The notes: generated by a model not told the origin, from the letters alone. A stretch of 64,000 nucleotides of DNA from Saccharina japonica (GCA_008828725.1 MEHQ01000676.1:12027-76026); one strand, 5' to 3'. Positions 9,348 through 21,059 are shown, counted from the stretch's first letter. Program-made: numbers and translations.

Positions 9348-10486
9348 TCACATAAGAGCATCCTTGGCCGTACCGTCCATGTGGTGACTCGCCACCCCTC
9401 CCACTCGAAAGGAGTGCATCGTGTACCGCTTATCGGCCATGCCTGTCGCCCGCAAATGGGTCTGGAGGCCGGTGGTCATCTGCACTGCTGTCAGAGCCAC
9501 GTCCCCCCTTCCCCCGCCTTTTAGAACGCTCGGGAACAGGAATCCTGACCCCTCGGCGAGTGACCACTGCATAGATTCCGCTGCCTGTTGGTACTCCATC
9601 ATGGCTACGACCGTGCAGATTTCGCGGCAGTCTAGGTTCTTATTTACCACGACCGCTTGGGAGGAATTCCGTAACGTCTTCCCGAACAAGAAGTTGAAGA
9701 TGAATCCCTCGCCTCCCGACATCTGCAACACTTGTGACGCTACCGCTACCGACAGCTCGAAACCGAGCTTCATCGTGTGGAAGGTCACGCAGAAGATCGC
9801 CACATCCCGGATCATTGCGAAGCGTTCTGCTGCGGTGGAAAGCGTTTGTGCGCGTCGGTGCTGTCGCGCACCAGCTCACGCAGCTGCACTGCCACCAATG
9901 GGGGTGCCTGTTTCACCCCCACCCCTACTCGCCGCTGTTCTCCCTGCACAAATGATAGGTACCCACACACCGAAGGGATCGCTACCGGGTTGCCCCGTTT
10001 CTCGACGCAGTCCCAGTCGTCCAACTTCCCGAGCTGCTCCATCATGGCACATTTCAGCTTGGATGCGTGCCCTTTGTCCAAGGATGCGGCGCCGTACTTC
10101 TTCTTGCAGTGCCCGCCAGGCCGGCACTGTAAGTCGCTGTCCGACCCCACCCCTGGGCAACTAGCGACATGTACCCACTTCGTGCCGTTACCGTGCGAGT
10201 CTAGCCAGCATCATCATTCGAATACGTCTACGTCGGTCGCGGTCTGCCAGCCCCTTACGTTATTCGTTCTCACCCGCACGAACCCGTCAAAGTTGTCGGC
10301 CACTCGACTCTTACGCTGTTGGCCGGCCTTGCCTGCTAACGCCGCTCGTACTTCGCGGATGCGCTCGTTGAGCTTGCCGTCGTTGATGACGGCGGGTGCC
10401 CCGGTAGTCCGCGGTACCGGGGGGCCGCGGCACGCGGGTGCCCTACAGAATTGGCAAAACATGTATCTGCCTGACACATCCCGCAC
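9348..10486 (-). pseudogene. Tyrosine recombinase region of the Ngaro/DIRS-type fossil
   Basis: The C-terminal part carries the recombinase signature HSFRVGGVASHH (about 9385-9420), after a KRYTMHSFR context typical of the H-x-x-R box. An upstream segment (KLNERIREVRAALAG onward) has the helical character of the recombinase N-terminal domain. It lies just upstream of repeat B1, as expected for Ngaro-type elements. Confidence 0.65.
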
Positions 10487-11099
10487 AGCACTCGGGGTAT
10501 CCAGTCCGCCGCGCGGGTAGCTCCGTATGGGAGCGCGTCCATCGATCCGTCTGGGTACCGCTGTGAGCGCACGGGCAAGCTAGTGTCGTTCGGGCACTAG
10601 TCGAGATCAGTGAATGTTATGTACGTCTACTTCTACCGCGCACGTACCGTATTTTACGAACACATGGTCACGCACCCCGTCCTGGTGGTGCGGAAACCCA
10701 AAGCTTCCTATCTTGGGTATTGCGAGGGAGCGCACGGTCGCGTGGTGGACCCTCGGGAACCAATGTTCCCTGACGTCGGGAATTACAATGACGGGGCGTG
10801 CTCTGCACTCGGCCACGTGCTGCACGATACCTGGTATGCCCCACCATGACCGGCGGCGGGAAGCAGTGGCCGAAAGCCGCTTCTTGTCCGCCGGGTTTAA
10901 CGGCCATGTTGTGGCGGAACACGTCGACCCCCGCGGAACCCTCGCACTGGTACTGCGAGAAGAACGGTAGTCGCCGCTTCTCGCCGGTGCCCCTGGCCTG
11001 TCCTTGTTGGGCATTCTCGGAGAACGCCATGAGGTCGACTGTAAACTCCCCGAAAAACGCCCGAAGCTGCCGGAACGTGGTTGGTCGCAGTCGGATGAT

Positions 11100-12787
11100 C
11101 TCGTCGCGCCCCGGTCTGGTGATGGCGTCGGCCGATGCGTTTTCGGTAGTCGACACCCAGCGCAGCGACAACCAGGATCCCTTTCCTTTGCAGCTCGAAA
11201 AAGTTTACCAGCATCGCGTGGGTAGTGGGGTTACGCGACCGCCCTTTCTTGGACGCGTCTACCACAGAGCGGTTGTCCACGTACACCACGAGTTGCGCCT
11301 TGCGTAACTGCCGCGGGTGCTTACGACAGCACTCCGCGAATACCTCGAGCAGCGCGAACATCTCTTTGCCGTTGATGTGGCGGGGTAACCATTCGTGCGG
11401 GAAACCGCCGCCTGCTGATAATTCCTCCCATGGCATCGATACCACGCCGCCCCATTGGTTCGACGACGCATCGGATGAGGGGACGGTGGTGGTTGACGCA
11501 TAGTGCCACGCTTTGTACCACGGCCCTTCCTGTGACGTAGACGACAGGCCGAGCCATGTCGTGAGCTCGGCGCGCAGGTCGGGCTTGGTGACAAGCTGTA
11601 TCTCCCGGCCCTTCGCATTCGCGATCGCCGCGAACATGAAGTGCGTCCACAGGGACGCTGGGCGGATGGCGACTGACATGCTGACGCATTTCCCCCGTTT
11701 TCTCCATCGCCCGGACGGTAACCGTTCCGTTTTCTAACGCTTCCTCGATCAGGGCGTGCAGCTTACGAAGCTTGTCTTCGGGGATCCGAAACGAGATGTT
11801 GCTCGAATCGCATAAGATACCGAGGTACCGCTGTATTCTCGACGGCTTGAAGTCGCACTTGGTGTCCGACAGGAAATACCCACAGAAAAACGAGACGAGT
11901 ATGCCTACGTGGAGAGCCTCTGCGTCGGATAGACACTGTTCCTTGTCGGTGCGCCCGAACGTGGAGACGAAGTTTCCGTACCACGCATCGTCGATATACG
12001 CGAGAACGGGGATGTCCCTCGACCGTAGGTAGGCTGCTTTTGCTTCACTGAGCGCGAGGTAGCACGCCGGACTCTCATTCCACCTGAACGGCACGGTGGT
12101 GCATACTAAGTCGATGCCGTGGTACGATACCCCGAAAAGTAGCCAGCTTTCTGGTTGCAGACCCAGGTTGTGGAAACCCGAACGGTCGTCCAGGCTACCC
12201 ATGTAGCTGCTGTTTCCTGCCACTACCGCCACCTTGGCTGCCGTATCCATGCCGAAGGCCACGTGGCGACAGGTCTCGTTATGCGGTCGAGCGTCGATGA
12301 TGAGCCGTGGCTTCGAAGGCTCGACAGTCAGCGCTAGCACCAACCGTGGCCGCTTCGGGCCCGACGGGCCCCGCACGTCTGCCCACTTGACCAGGCATCT
12401 TCTCACCAGAGCTGTCACCTCTGATCGCACGAACTCGGCGTGTTCCTTCGGTATGCGGTTTGGGTACGAGGCGCCCGGGAACGCGTCTGGTCTGTACGGA
12501 GCCTCCCGCGACGTGCCTCGGTACGGTTCTATCAGGAACTCGAACACGCTGACGCCGTGTTTGAGGTACGAGAGCAGTTGTACTCGCTGAGGGTGGTTTT
12601 GCAGCGCGACCTTGTCCCAGAAGTCGTAGCTGTAGTTGAGGCGGCTCGACACAAATCCCGCCCCATTTACGCCCGCATCGTGCGTGGGTGCTTCCCACGG
12701 GAGCCGGCGTACGCCTCCAGTTAACGGATCTCGCAGTACGCCTGCCACAGTCGGTACGTTCGCCACGTTCGGCCTAATTTGGCCCAA
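11100..12787 (-). pseudogene. Reverse transcriptase and RNase H region of the Ngaro/DIRS-type fossil
   Basis: Visible RT marks include PRLIIDARPHN, GSLDDRSGFHN, the motif C catalytic box YIDD followed by AW (about 11987-11998), and a downstream YLGILCDSS block. The RNase H part follows with SSDASSNQWGG, HINGKEMFALLEV and VYVDNRSVVDASKKG (about 11240-11290). The order RT then RNase H without a DDE integrase fits the DIRS/Ngaro group. Treated as a fossil part of the element. Confidence 0.7.
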
Positions 12788-12969
12788 CCCAGCTTTGCTC
12801 TTCTGCGCTCAGCGCTGGTGGGGATGGGAACGAAACTCCTTCTTCTCGGTGCCTCCGCGTTAGGTTCGCGTGCCATACGCCTGCTGAAACCTACCGCGGT
12901 TGGTACGGCATGAGGTACGAATGTATGTGTTATAGAAAGGATTACAGGCACATGTTTTTCCAACTGTGC

Positions 12970-14580
12970 GCTACTTAATACATGTGTGGAGTGTTTGAGC
13001 GAACGTAAGTACCGGGTGCAACTGTGACCAGACTAACCCGCCGAGAGTCTTGGCGGGCGTAAGGGCAATCAATTGCAACGACACTTCGGGTTGACGGCCT
13101 ATCATCAATGTACATCTGTTTGTACGGTTTCTACCTAAAGAGTGCGTGAAACAGACGGCGATTTTATGTGAAGATATCCATGGCTGGTCATATATGTATC
13201 GTGGATGCAAATAGAGATGTTTGTAACGGCTTGCGTAGGTCGTCCTTCTGCGTGCGTGCGTGTTCGTGTATGAAAATAAAAGGAAGGATGAACAAAAGAT
13301 AAACGCCGGAAGTGGGGAACGTAACGTAATGAGCACTTCGTAGTATCTGTAACCGGACCAGGAACTTAGCGGGACCGAGCATAGAGATACGCAACCTCCC
13401 TTGTTGATTGTGTGTAGATAACACGCTATACCCAAGCGAAAGGGAGACGCGGAAAATTCAGGCGGGGATGCATAACGAGAGTACCCGTCGGTGCATACGA
13501 CGGGATGACCCTTACAATACATTTGGGGTTGGATCCCGGGCACTTGTCGGAAACAGGAAACGTAATGCATATATGAGTTTGTACTTCAACGTACACACCA
13601 TACCTACGGTACTGTAAAGTAGTACCATATGTATCTATTTGTTGCCTCTGGGGAAACCGGCGAAACGGTACATTAACGGGAAAGTGCAGTCAACTCATCG
13701 ACTTTGTCTCCTCTTTGTCCGTGCGGTGTGCGCGGCCCCTCTCCTGATCACCTCGCCCCCTCCGTCCCTGCTCCCCGCGACCGGCCGTAGTGGCGACCCC
13801 ACGCCTACTTTGCGCGCGGCATACTTGAGTCTGTCATACCGTAGGAGCCTCGCCGTCGTGCTACATGCCACCCGATGTGTTATGCTATGCGTGCCCCTCC
13901 ACCGGAGGGCTTACGCGATACCCCCCCCCCCTCCCCCCCCCCCCCCCCCTAGGGTTTATAGGTTGGGTTGGCGTCGGTTGGCAACGACGCTGTAAAACAC
14001 GCCACTCGCTGCGTGAGCTAGACAACCAGGGTGCCGTTTTTTTTTTTTTTTTTTTTTGGCGGTCACCAAAGCTGGCGGTCAAGTAACCCCGCTCATCCTA
14101 CACAAGCGAGCGGGGTTGGTCTACTTTCATTATACAGCGGGGTCCTCATTTCAGTATACAGGGCGAGAGTGAGTCGGTCTACTGCTGTTGTTGAGCCCTC
14201 GCACACATAATGATCTAGATCGACTATTTAATACGTACTGCTGCTGTGAGTATATAAAACATCTTTTTTATATAAATACGCCAGCTGTGAGTTCACCCTA
14301 TTGAACAGTTGATACTCAAGTATATCGTGATGACAGTTGTGTGGGATCTGTACTATGCCCAGCTCATTCGGTAAACGCGTGGGGCGGTCAACGGGCGATG
14401 CACGCTATACACCGGAAACGCCAGGCGTCGGCCGCTCATGGTCTTGGTACACCCTTACGGCCAGCCTACTGCTGTAGTGTGTCATGCTGCGGTGGTGTGT
14501 TTTCCTTGTTTGCACAGTTGGAGCAACGTACGAGTAGGCATGTGCACAGTTGGAGCGACGTACGAGTAAGAGGCATGTCG
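12970..14580. other. Gene-poor insert region between fossil ORF1 and RT
   Basis: It holds long C runs (13921-13949), a T run (14037-14057), a dispersed repeat (next entry) and unique AT/GC-mixed DNA. Open frames here have no recognisable content. Confidence 0.4.
13950..14090 (+). repeat. Dispersed ~140-bp repeat, inverted relative to 33655-33815
   Basis: GGTTGGCAACGACGCTGTAA, GAGCTAGACAACCAGGGTGC and GTCACCAAAGCTGGCGGTC appear here and, in reverse complement, at 33655-33815. Both copies have a homopolymer next to the GGTGCCGT block (T here, A there). It could be a SINE-like or short MITE-like element. Confidence 0.6.
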
Positions 14581-14705
14581 GCGGCAAACGGAATAGGCGG
14601 GAGCACACAGGCAGAGTACACGTACGAGTACCGAAAAAAAACCGCGGCAAACGGGAATAGGCGGGAGCACACAGGCAGAGTACACGTACGAGTACCGAAA
14701 AACCC
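14581..14705. repeat. Two tandem 63-bp units
   Basis: GCGGCAAACGGAATAGGCGG at 14581 and GCGGCAAACGGGAATAGGCG at 14644 both continue to TACGTACGAGTACCGAAAAA. The nearby CGTACGAGTA at 14527 and 14560 belongs to earlier partial units. Confidence 0.8.
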
Positions 14706-15474
14706 ACATCACCCACCTCGCGCGGCGCGTCCTTCGTCTGCACCAACCGACGAATTTCTTGTTCTCCCCCTGCTGGAGGACATCGTTCGCCGCCGCGCGC
14801 TGGGCGGCAGTAGGCGTCCCAACCGGCGCCGATGTCGCCCCAGCGGCTCCGGGTCCTGTGGCCGGGACGGTCTTCACCACTTCGCACGAGGCTTCGGCAA
14901 CCGCCAGACGGGCTCGAAGTTGCGCGATCACGGAGTCTTGGTCCCTCTCCGATGGCGCTCCAGCTAACGGCGCTGCAGCCCTCTCCTGTAGACCCTCGCG
15001 ATGCTCGGCTACTTCCTGCTGAACGGCCGGGGTCTCGACCTGCTCCTGCTGGGTGGTGGGCGGCTGCTGTACTCCGGCGCCTTGCTCTCGCAGCGCTGGC
15101 AAAAACACCTTCGAGCCTCGTGATTGCAACGAGCCCCGCAGGCCTTCCAGGCCCCATGCTTCCATGACGCGAGGTCCCGCCGCCTTCCGAAAGGCGGCTG
15201 TACCGACGGTGGTCTCCCACGCTCCCATCGCCTGGGTCATTGCCTGGAACGACGACGTCTCCTGGTGGCCAGAGCTTGCCACTAGAGGTGCGAGGAGCTC
15301 CGCACACTCCACCACCGAGAGCTGTGCCAGGCTCGACCCGCCTAAGTCGATTATTTTGGACAAGTCCAAGACTCTCGGGCCGCCCTTCAAACCTGGCTTG
15401 GTACATGGGAGCGCCCCGATCACCCTATCCGGGTCCAGCATGCTGGCGCCTACGGTAGCGGCTGCGATGGACAT
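14706..15474 (-). pseudogene. ORF1 (gag-like) region of the Ngaro/DIRS-type fossil
   Basis: The region opens with MSIAAATVGASMLDPDR close to repeat A1. It continues through an Ala/Gln-rich, coiled-coil-prone middle (EQVETPAVQQEVAEH) and a segment with SVIAQLRARLAVAEASCEV. Its position upstream of the RT and its composition fit the ORF1 of these elements; no conserved domain is certain. At about 14705 it runs into a 63-bp tandem repeat foreign to the element. Confidence 0.5.
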
Positions 15475-15940
15475 GGTGCCTCTGTTTTTCCTAATCGCTA
15501 CCTACTTCCTCGTGCTGCCGTCGGTCGATGGAAGAGCAAGTGTCCTTCCGGGCCTTTCACTTGCCCTCACTGTACCTCCTGCAGGCTTTCTCCCAATCCG
15601 GGAATGCCCTTCATGCGTACCCAAATTTGGTACCAGGGGGACACAAAACAACGAAAACGGCGGCTTTCGGAAGATCTCGTCGAGATCGTTCCATAGACGT
15701 GTCGCTTGGCGTTTAAACTCCACCGGTAATCGAGAAAATCGGCATTGAAATTCGTCAGAGGGTGTGTGTTGTACGATAAACCGTCATATTATACGGTTTG
15801 CACTTATCTGGGTGCGATATAACTCGGAGGTAATATTGCAGGCTGGGGTATGCACGTAGGGCGTTTCCGAGAGTGGTTATTAGTTCGTCCTCGAATCCTC
15901 GAAACCAGTAGGAAATGTGCACCATATTAATATACGCGGG

Positions 15941-17336
15941 GACTGGTCATTTAGGGGTATACCCCCTGGGTTTTCGGCCATTTGGGGAGTATAGGCAGAA
16001 CGCGCCCGCGCCGGGCGCTCCCGCGTGCCCAAACAGGCCTCAAATGCAATTCCGATGCTCTGGCGAGATACCCGAAGCCCATGCCAAGCACACACACAAT
16101 GGGTTTTTTCCGGGCACGTTCTTGGGCCTAACGGGACAGCGGCGCATGAGGGGACAAACGAAGACCACATTTGGGGGGGGGGGGGGGGGGTACCCCCACG
16201 TATCTATAAATGTATAAGCCAGCCGCCGATTAACTAGCCTCGGCCCCCGCGGCATATTCGGTCGAAACCAAGCCCCCTTTTGACCGCCTGTGACAACCTC
16301 AAAAACGACTAGAGTACGTACCCGTCACCGCCCAACAGCCCGAATAGACCACGGGGCGGAACATCCAGAAGTTGCGAGTAGTCGCGGTCGTTTGTCTCCC
16401 AAGAAATCTCGGCACAATTATACAAACCAAATCTTCAATATTAATAGACGATATGAATATATCGGTTCTTCTGAGAAACATGGTGGCGATGGGAGAATCA
16501 GAACACATACGCGTATGGGTTGCTGGGTGCTTCGTTGCTGGGTGCTGGGTGATGGATGCTCGGTGCTTGGTTGTCGGACGGGAGGGGCCCTTGGGACACG
16601 AGCAACATAAGGCCCAACGGACTCGACATGGCGGGAAGGAGTTTATCCACCTGGCTCTACGGTCAAGGCCGCTGGGTGTCTGTGCTGTACGTTGGACGGC
16701 GGGCTGGTGTGTTTGTGTACGGATTACCCAGCAAAGAAGCACCCAGCAAGCCACGACCCATACGCATATGTGTTCTGATTCTCCCGTCGCCATTATGTTT
16801 TCTCAGAAGAACCGATATATTTATATCGTCTATAAATATTTGGTTTGTATAGTTGTGGCCAGATTTTTTGGGAGACAAACGACCGCGACTACTCGCAACT
16901 TCTGGATGTTCCGCCCCGTGGTGTCGGGCGGTGATGTGGATACGTACACTGACGTAGTTTTTTGCGGCTGTCACAGGTGGGTCAAAGGGGGTTTGGTTTC
17001 GGTCAAATGGGGGGAAAAGCGGTCAATTGGGGGTAGTGTATACATTTCGTGGATACGTGGGGTTACCACCCCCCCCCCCCAAATGTGGTCAAAGGGGGGG
17101 CTTCGTTTGCCTTCTCATGCGGCGCTGTTCCGTTAGACCCAAGAACGTGCCTGGAAAAAAAACGTTGCGTGCGTGCTTGGCATGGGCTTCGGGCATCTCG
17201 CCAGGGCGTCGGAATTGAATTTGAGGCCTGTTTGGGCACACGGGAGCGCCCGCCGGGGGCGAGTTTTGACTATACCCCCAAAATAACCGAAATACCAGGG
17301 GGTATACCCCCAAATGGACATTTACCTAGTATAGTC
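15941..17336. mobile_element. Giant foldback element with ~605-bp inverted arms
   Basis: The left arm 15941-16545 and right arm 16722-17336 are reverse complements over nearly their whole length. For example GCGAGTAGTCGCGGTCGTTT at 16373 pairs with AAACGACCGCGACTACTCGC at 16879. The arms enclose a ~176-bp centre. Both ends carry the palindrome GGGGGTATACCCCC near the tip. Arms differ by small indels and homopolymer lengths. No transposase is encoded. It fits a foldback or long-TIR non-autonomous DNA transposon; no target duplication is clear. Confidence 0.75.
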
Positions 17337-17975
17337 TTGCGGGGGTTGGTTTTGCAATGTTTGTGCATCTGCAATTTGCGAAAAAATGATGTTCTGTTGA
17401 ACTTGCCATGCTTTTTGTATGTGCGCGCACACGCACGTGCGGTATATTTGAACTTACTGTAGTTCCGCACAATTATTTGTTAAAACGAACGTCAGTTATG
17501 AAGTATTCGTTTGCGTGCTATCTCGGCGAGGTATTTTTTGTTTGTCATTCGCTGCGTGATGTCGATCGAGCACCACGCACAACAAGCGCATCTTAGGGTA
17601 GGAAATACAGAGAAAAGAGAATACCACAACGGCAGCAATAGCTCCTGCTGTGCTGCTGCTGCTGTCTCTGCAGCTGCACAGTAGTCGGAGCATGTACTCG
17701 TATGTTCTGTTGAAAAATATACCTACCATCTGATTTCGAATGACCTATAAATCAGCTGTGACATCTTGTGCATCTGCTGCTGCAGTCTACCCGTACTGGT
17801 TGCTGTAGTCCTGCTGGTACAAAACAAACTCTAGAAATTAACGTGAAAAAATCGCCTTGTTTGAAGCAGTCTGTTGTCAATAAAACATAACTTGTAGAGA
17901 AACATACAGCAGAGCACACACCGACGCCACTGCCCCCACCGCTCCACCATCGCCGCCGCCTTCACAGTACGGCTG

Positions 17976-17976
<1 letters not shown>
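17337..17976. other. Intron-like DNA without recognised features
   Basis: AT-rich sequence with short CTG clusters near 17640-17690 and 17770-17790. No convincing ORF, splice pair or repeat boundary was seen. Confidence 0.4.
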
Positions 17977-18035
<59 letters not shown>

Positions 18036-18044
18036 TGCTGCTGC
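17977..18044. repeat. (GCT)n / (AGC)n microsatellite, about 22 units
   Basis: Almost uninterrupted GCT triplets with one CCT variant near 18033. On the minus strand this would read polyglutamine and on the plus strand poly-Ala or Leu, but neither frame has other coding support. Confidence 0.9.
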
Positions 18045-18330
18045 GGAGAACTTAGAACACATACTTGGCAACTCACCGGAAATCGAGTGGCGTAAACGCC
18101 AGGTGTGGCGTGTTGGCACCTGAAAAACAATGCGACCAACAAAAAGACCACCAGCAGTTAAAATTCTGAAGTCTGTAGCCCAAGAGTATGTGAAAGGCCC
18201 ACCAGTTGTTGCCCAAAGCAAGGAAAGGCATAAGTACCACGAAGTTCGTAAGAGTACGAATTATTTATGTTTTTCCAAAATGTGGTTTTGGTTGAGGTGT
18301 GGGAGCTCGCAGTTTTTTTTTTAACCTCCC

Positions 18331-18484
18331 GGCGGATTGGTAGAAATTAAGCTGAAGCTCACCGCACTACGATAGTGGTACGTAGCATTTTTCGGCCATA
18401 ACAGTTCGGCGGATTGGTAGAAATTAAGCTGAAGCTCACCGCACTACGATAGTGGTACGTAGCATTTTTCGGCCATAACAGTTC
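18331..18484. repeat. Perfect tandem duplication of 77 bp
   Basis: Two identical units start with GGCGGATTGG at 18331 and 18408 and end with CATAACAGTTC. The identity implies a recent event or an assembly duplication. Confidence 0.9.
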
Positions 18485-18799
18485 TGACCGAGGACTAACT
18501 GTACCCAATAAGCCATTAGCCTTACAAGGTATGCCCCGTCATTATTCGGGTTGCACTTTATTTGTATTCTGAAAGTCAGTTTTTGGGTAAATTATAGTAT
18601 AGAGCTCCTCAAGTGCTTAAGTGAAGGAGGAGCCCCAGAAGCATGTGTAACAGGGCGAACTTCTCAGATATCGTATTAATAGCACGTGCCTTTGCCTGTT
18701 AATGTGCGTATCGTGTGTCAAGTTGTCCCGTCGCTCCCGCTGCAACAGCAGCACCAGCTGCTGCTACGTAGTCGTACCTCGGTCGCGTGAGCATGTTGA

Positions 18800-19502
18800 C
18801 CCGACCTGACCTGATCTCATCCCCGAGAGGATGAGGTGAGGTGGAGATAGCCACCCGCCTCCGCCCTGTTCCTTCCTTCCCTTCCTCCCTTTTTTTGCCC
18901 CTTTCCCTTACTGACCCAAAAACACCGTCTCGTTTTTGTTTTTTTGTTGTCGCGCGTCTGCTCGTTCTGCTCGGGGTTTGTATCTTGTTTTTTATTGTTT
19001 TGCATTTTTTTTTACTTCTTCATATTGGGGGTGATATATAATACCTGGTATGCTTTTTGTTTTTGTTTTGGCATGTTTTGGTGTTCGGTGTTTGTGTTAT
19101 ATTGAATGTGTGTGTACATTTGTGCTGTTTTTTGTTGGAGTTCGTGTTTATTTTTTGTATTTGCGCTATTCTTCTGTTTTGGTCGTTGTGTAATTATGTT
19201 GCTGTGCATTTTTGTTTTTTTGGGGGTTGTAATGTGTTATTTACTTTGCGGTAATGTCTTTCTTTTTGGGCTTATTATGTTGGGGTTTGCATGCTTTCGA
19301 TTGTTTTCATTGGGCGGGCTTATGTGTGATTTTGCTATTTCGCTTTCAACTATTGGGCGGGTTTGTATGTTGGCCTTACACTTTTTCACTTTTGGATTGG
19401 GCGGGTTCTTGCGTTTTGTGTTTTGTGTTTTTATTTTTTCGTATATTTTCATTTGGCGGGGTATGGGGGGAAACATCTGACTGATTTATTATATATGCAC
19501 AG
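18800..19502. other. T/G-rich pyrimidine-purine skewed intron sequence
   Basis: The + strand is strongly T-rich with TTTTTGTTTTTG runs up to the acceptor at 19502. Hydrophobic frames here (Phe/Cys/Val-rich) follow from T richness and are not called as genes. Confidence 0.4.
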
Positions 19503-19621
19503 AGCTTCGCGGACGGGGTGGAGGGGACTTTCAGCGAGTTTGGCGCCCAGAGCGAGTATGACCCTGTTGTGCCAGGAGGGAGCGTGAACGATGGAGTTCT
19601 ATCCGACGAGGGATCTTCCAG
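19503..19621 (+). CDS. Internal coding exon, acidic Ser/Gly-rich
   Basis: This 119-nt segment sits between an acceptor (TATATATGCACAG, ending 19502) and a strong donor (CCAG then GTGAAT, GT at 19622). Only one of the three frames is open. It reads SFADGVEGTFSEFGAQSEYD followed by PVVPGGSVNDGVLSDEGSS, ending in phase 2 (AG left over). The acidic, Ser/Asp/Glu-rich composition resembles the exon at 62520. The next acceptor candidate, at 26667 (and its duplicate at 24250), begins with T and could complete a Ser codon and continue RDAWYEEVCQETH, so phases agree. There is no known domain. Being flanked on both sides by kilobases of transposons suggests very long introns. Confidence 0.55.
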
Positions 19622-19654
19622 GTGAATGCTGTATGCGTGTTATAATTTTAACCG

Positions 19655-19850
19655 TACAGGGCTGTTCACGGGTCGGGTCAAACGTCGCGGGTCGGTTCGG
19701 GTAAGGGTGACCCGGCCCGACCTGTGAGAGTGTGCAAACTTCGCGGCCCCACTCGACCCGACCCGACCCGATCCGTGAGATTTCAAACACTTCTGACTCG
19801 ACCCGCGGGTCGAGTCATGACCCGTGGAACCGTGAAGAACGATGCTATTT
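19655..19850. repeat. CGACCCG/CGGGTCG inverted-repeat cluster
   Basis: Repeated GGGTCGGGTC and GACCCGACCC motifs with a perfect palindrome CGACCCGCGGGTCG near 19800. The outer parts (TTCACGGGTCGGGTC near 19665 and CATGACCCGTGGAACC near 19816) are also complementary. It would fold into a hairpin and is MITE-like in form. Confidence 0.5.
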
Positions 19851-20220
19851 TTCACGGCACCAAACAATATCATATGATATCTCTCTGGACGGGAAGTGCA
19901 ACGACCGTTGTCGTATAAACATGAACACCAAACGGTCCTGAAACTTCCGTCCGGATTGGTACTGGTACATATGGTACATATAGTACATATTCGTATAATA
20001 CAAGCTGTGCGAATTTGTGGTTTCGACTGCGCCTAAAACAGGAAGCGCTTTTACTGGTTTTGGCACTTACAACATACCCGTACCAGACAACGAACCAGAT
20101 ACAACATATTACGATTTTTTGCTTTTCCTTGTTTTATGGTTTTTGTTTCACGCACGACGAGAAGATGTCGACCCAACCCCAACCCTAGTCTAGGCTAAGG
20201 CAGGGCTAAGGCCCAACCCG

Positions 20221-21058
20221 ACCTATGCCAATGGAAAAGCGATTTTGCCATTAAAAGTTTTAATTCCAAAGATCCCCGCCAGAATATTCCAGAACAAGCT
20301 TGCTACGAGTATGAGACCGATTATTTAAACGGAATGTTCCCAACTTTTGGAAAAGCCCGAAAAAGACAATTCTGGGGCCGATGTCGGGACCAGATCGGCT
20401 TCAGAAATACTCAGGCAGATGTTCAATTCGAAGCGGCGAGATTCCGAGTCCTCGACAGACAGGGATCGACAAAACCAACGACTGCGTCATAAATTCTGAA
20501 CGCGGTGCGCTCGTTAGGGGCTCCGACCCACCCTAGGGTCACCGTGTTCACACGATGGCCAGTGATCCGGTGATAGGTGGCGGGCGCTGGCCAGGGGTAT
20601 GATTAACGAATAATTGGCCGCTGGTGTGCAAAAAAACAGATGACAAAAATTCTCGATCCGTATCGAATGGCAAAACATAGTTTTTTTCGGTTTTGGGAGA
20701 AGAGCGTAGGACGTCGCCGGCAATCTCTCGCCCCCCGGACCATGGATCCACATGATACCTTCGAGGCCGTCATCCACACTCGTTGGCCTTGCCCGACATG
20801 AAGCGGGTTGGCCGTGGGCTGAGTCTGTGTCGAGATCGAAGGTCTATCGTCGCACGAGCTGATTTTCATCAGGGTGTTGACGATTTGCAATGAGGTAAAG
20901 CAAAGTGCGCCGCGCAGCCGTTTGAAAAAAAATAACAAAAAACAAACATTGTTTCCCTTTTTCCCTACAGCGGCGGTACGAGAATATTTTCTGTTGTTTT
21001 TTTTAAGAAATACGTTTGAAAGAAAACTTTCAAACTTCGCGTTCCCATTGGCATAGGT
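20221..21058 (+). mobile_element. MITE, ACCTATGCCAATGG family, copy 1 (838 bp)
   Basis: Terminal inverted repeats ACCTATGCCAATGGAAAAGC and GCGTTCCCATTGGCATAGGT. The copy at 29293-30120 has the same ends and the same interior in inverse orientation (for example AACGGAATGTTCCCAACTTT). There is no transposase ORF. The target duplication is unclear because the bases beyond the TIR do not match. Confidence 0.75.
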
Positions 21059-21059
21059 C

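Larger units (their letters stand above)
8559..15631 (-). mobile_element. Fossil Ngaro/DIRS-type (tyrosine recombinase) retroelement with split direct repeats
   Basis: On the minus strand the order is repeat A1 (15631-15483), a gag-like ORF1 region, reverse transcriptase with RNase H, a tyrosine recombinase, repeat B1 (9010-8959), repeat A2 (8939-8791), repeat B2 (8609-8559). The A1...B1-A2-B2 order is the split-direct-repeat layout known from Ngaro and related elements, which integrate by a recombinase instead of a DDE integrase. A1 and A2 (149 bp each) differ at about six sites, so the insertion is fairly young on this scale. The coding part is broken in several places (roughly five to ten) and holds insertions of other repeats between ORF1 and the RT, so the copy is defective. 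Confidence 0.75.

Noticed and set aside
12971-13570. 199-codon frame on the minus strand
   Set aside because: No recognisable motif, irregular composition, and it lies in intervening DNA within the fossil retroelement.
17831-18221. Polyglutamine or poly-Ala frames over the CTG tract
   Set aside because: The homopolymeric part is the microsatellite, and flanking codons show no coding character.
19057-19484. Hydrophobic frames resembling membrane proteins
   Set aside because: The strand is T-rich (Phe/Leu/Cys/Val bias) just ahead of an acceptor; reads as intron.
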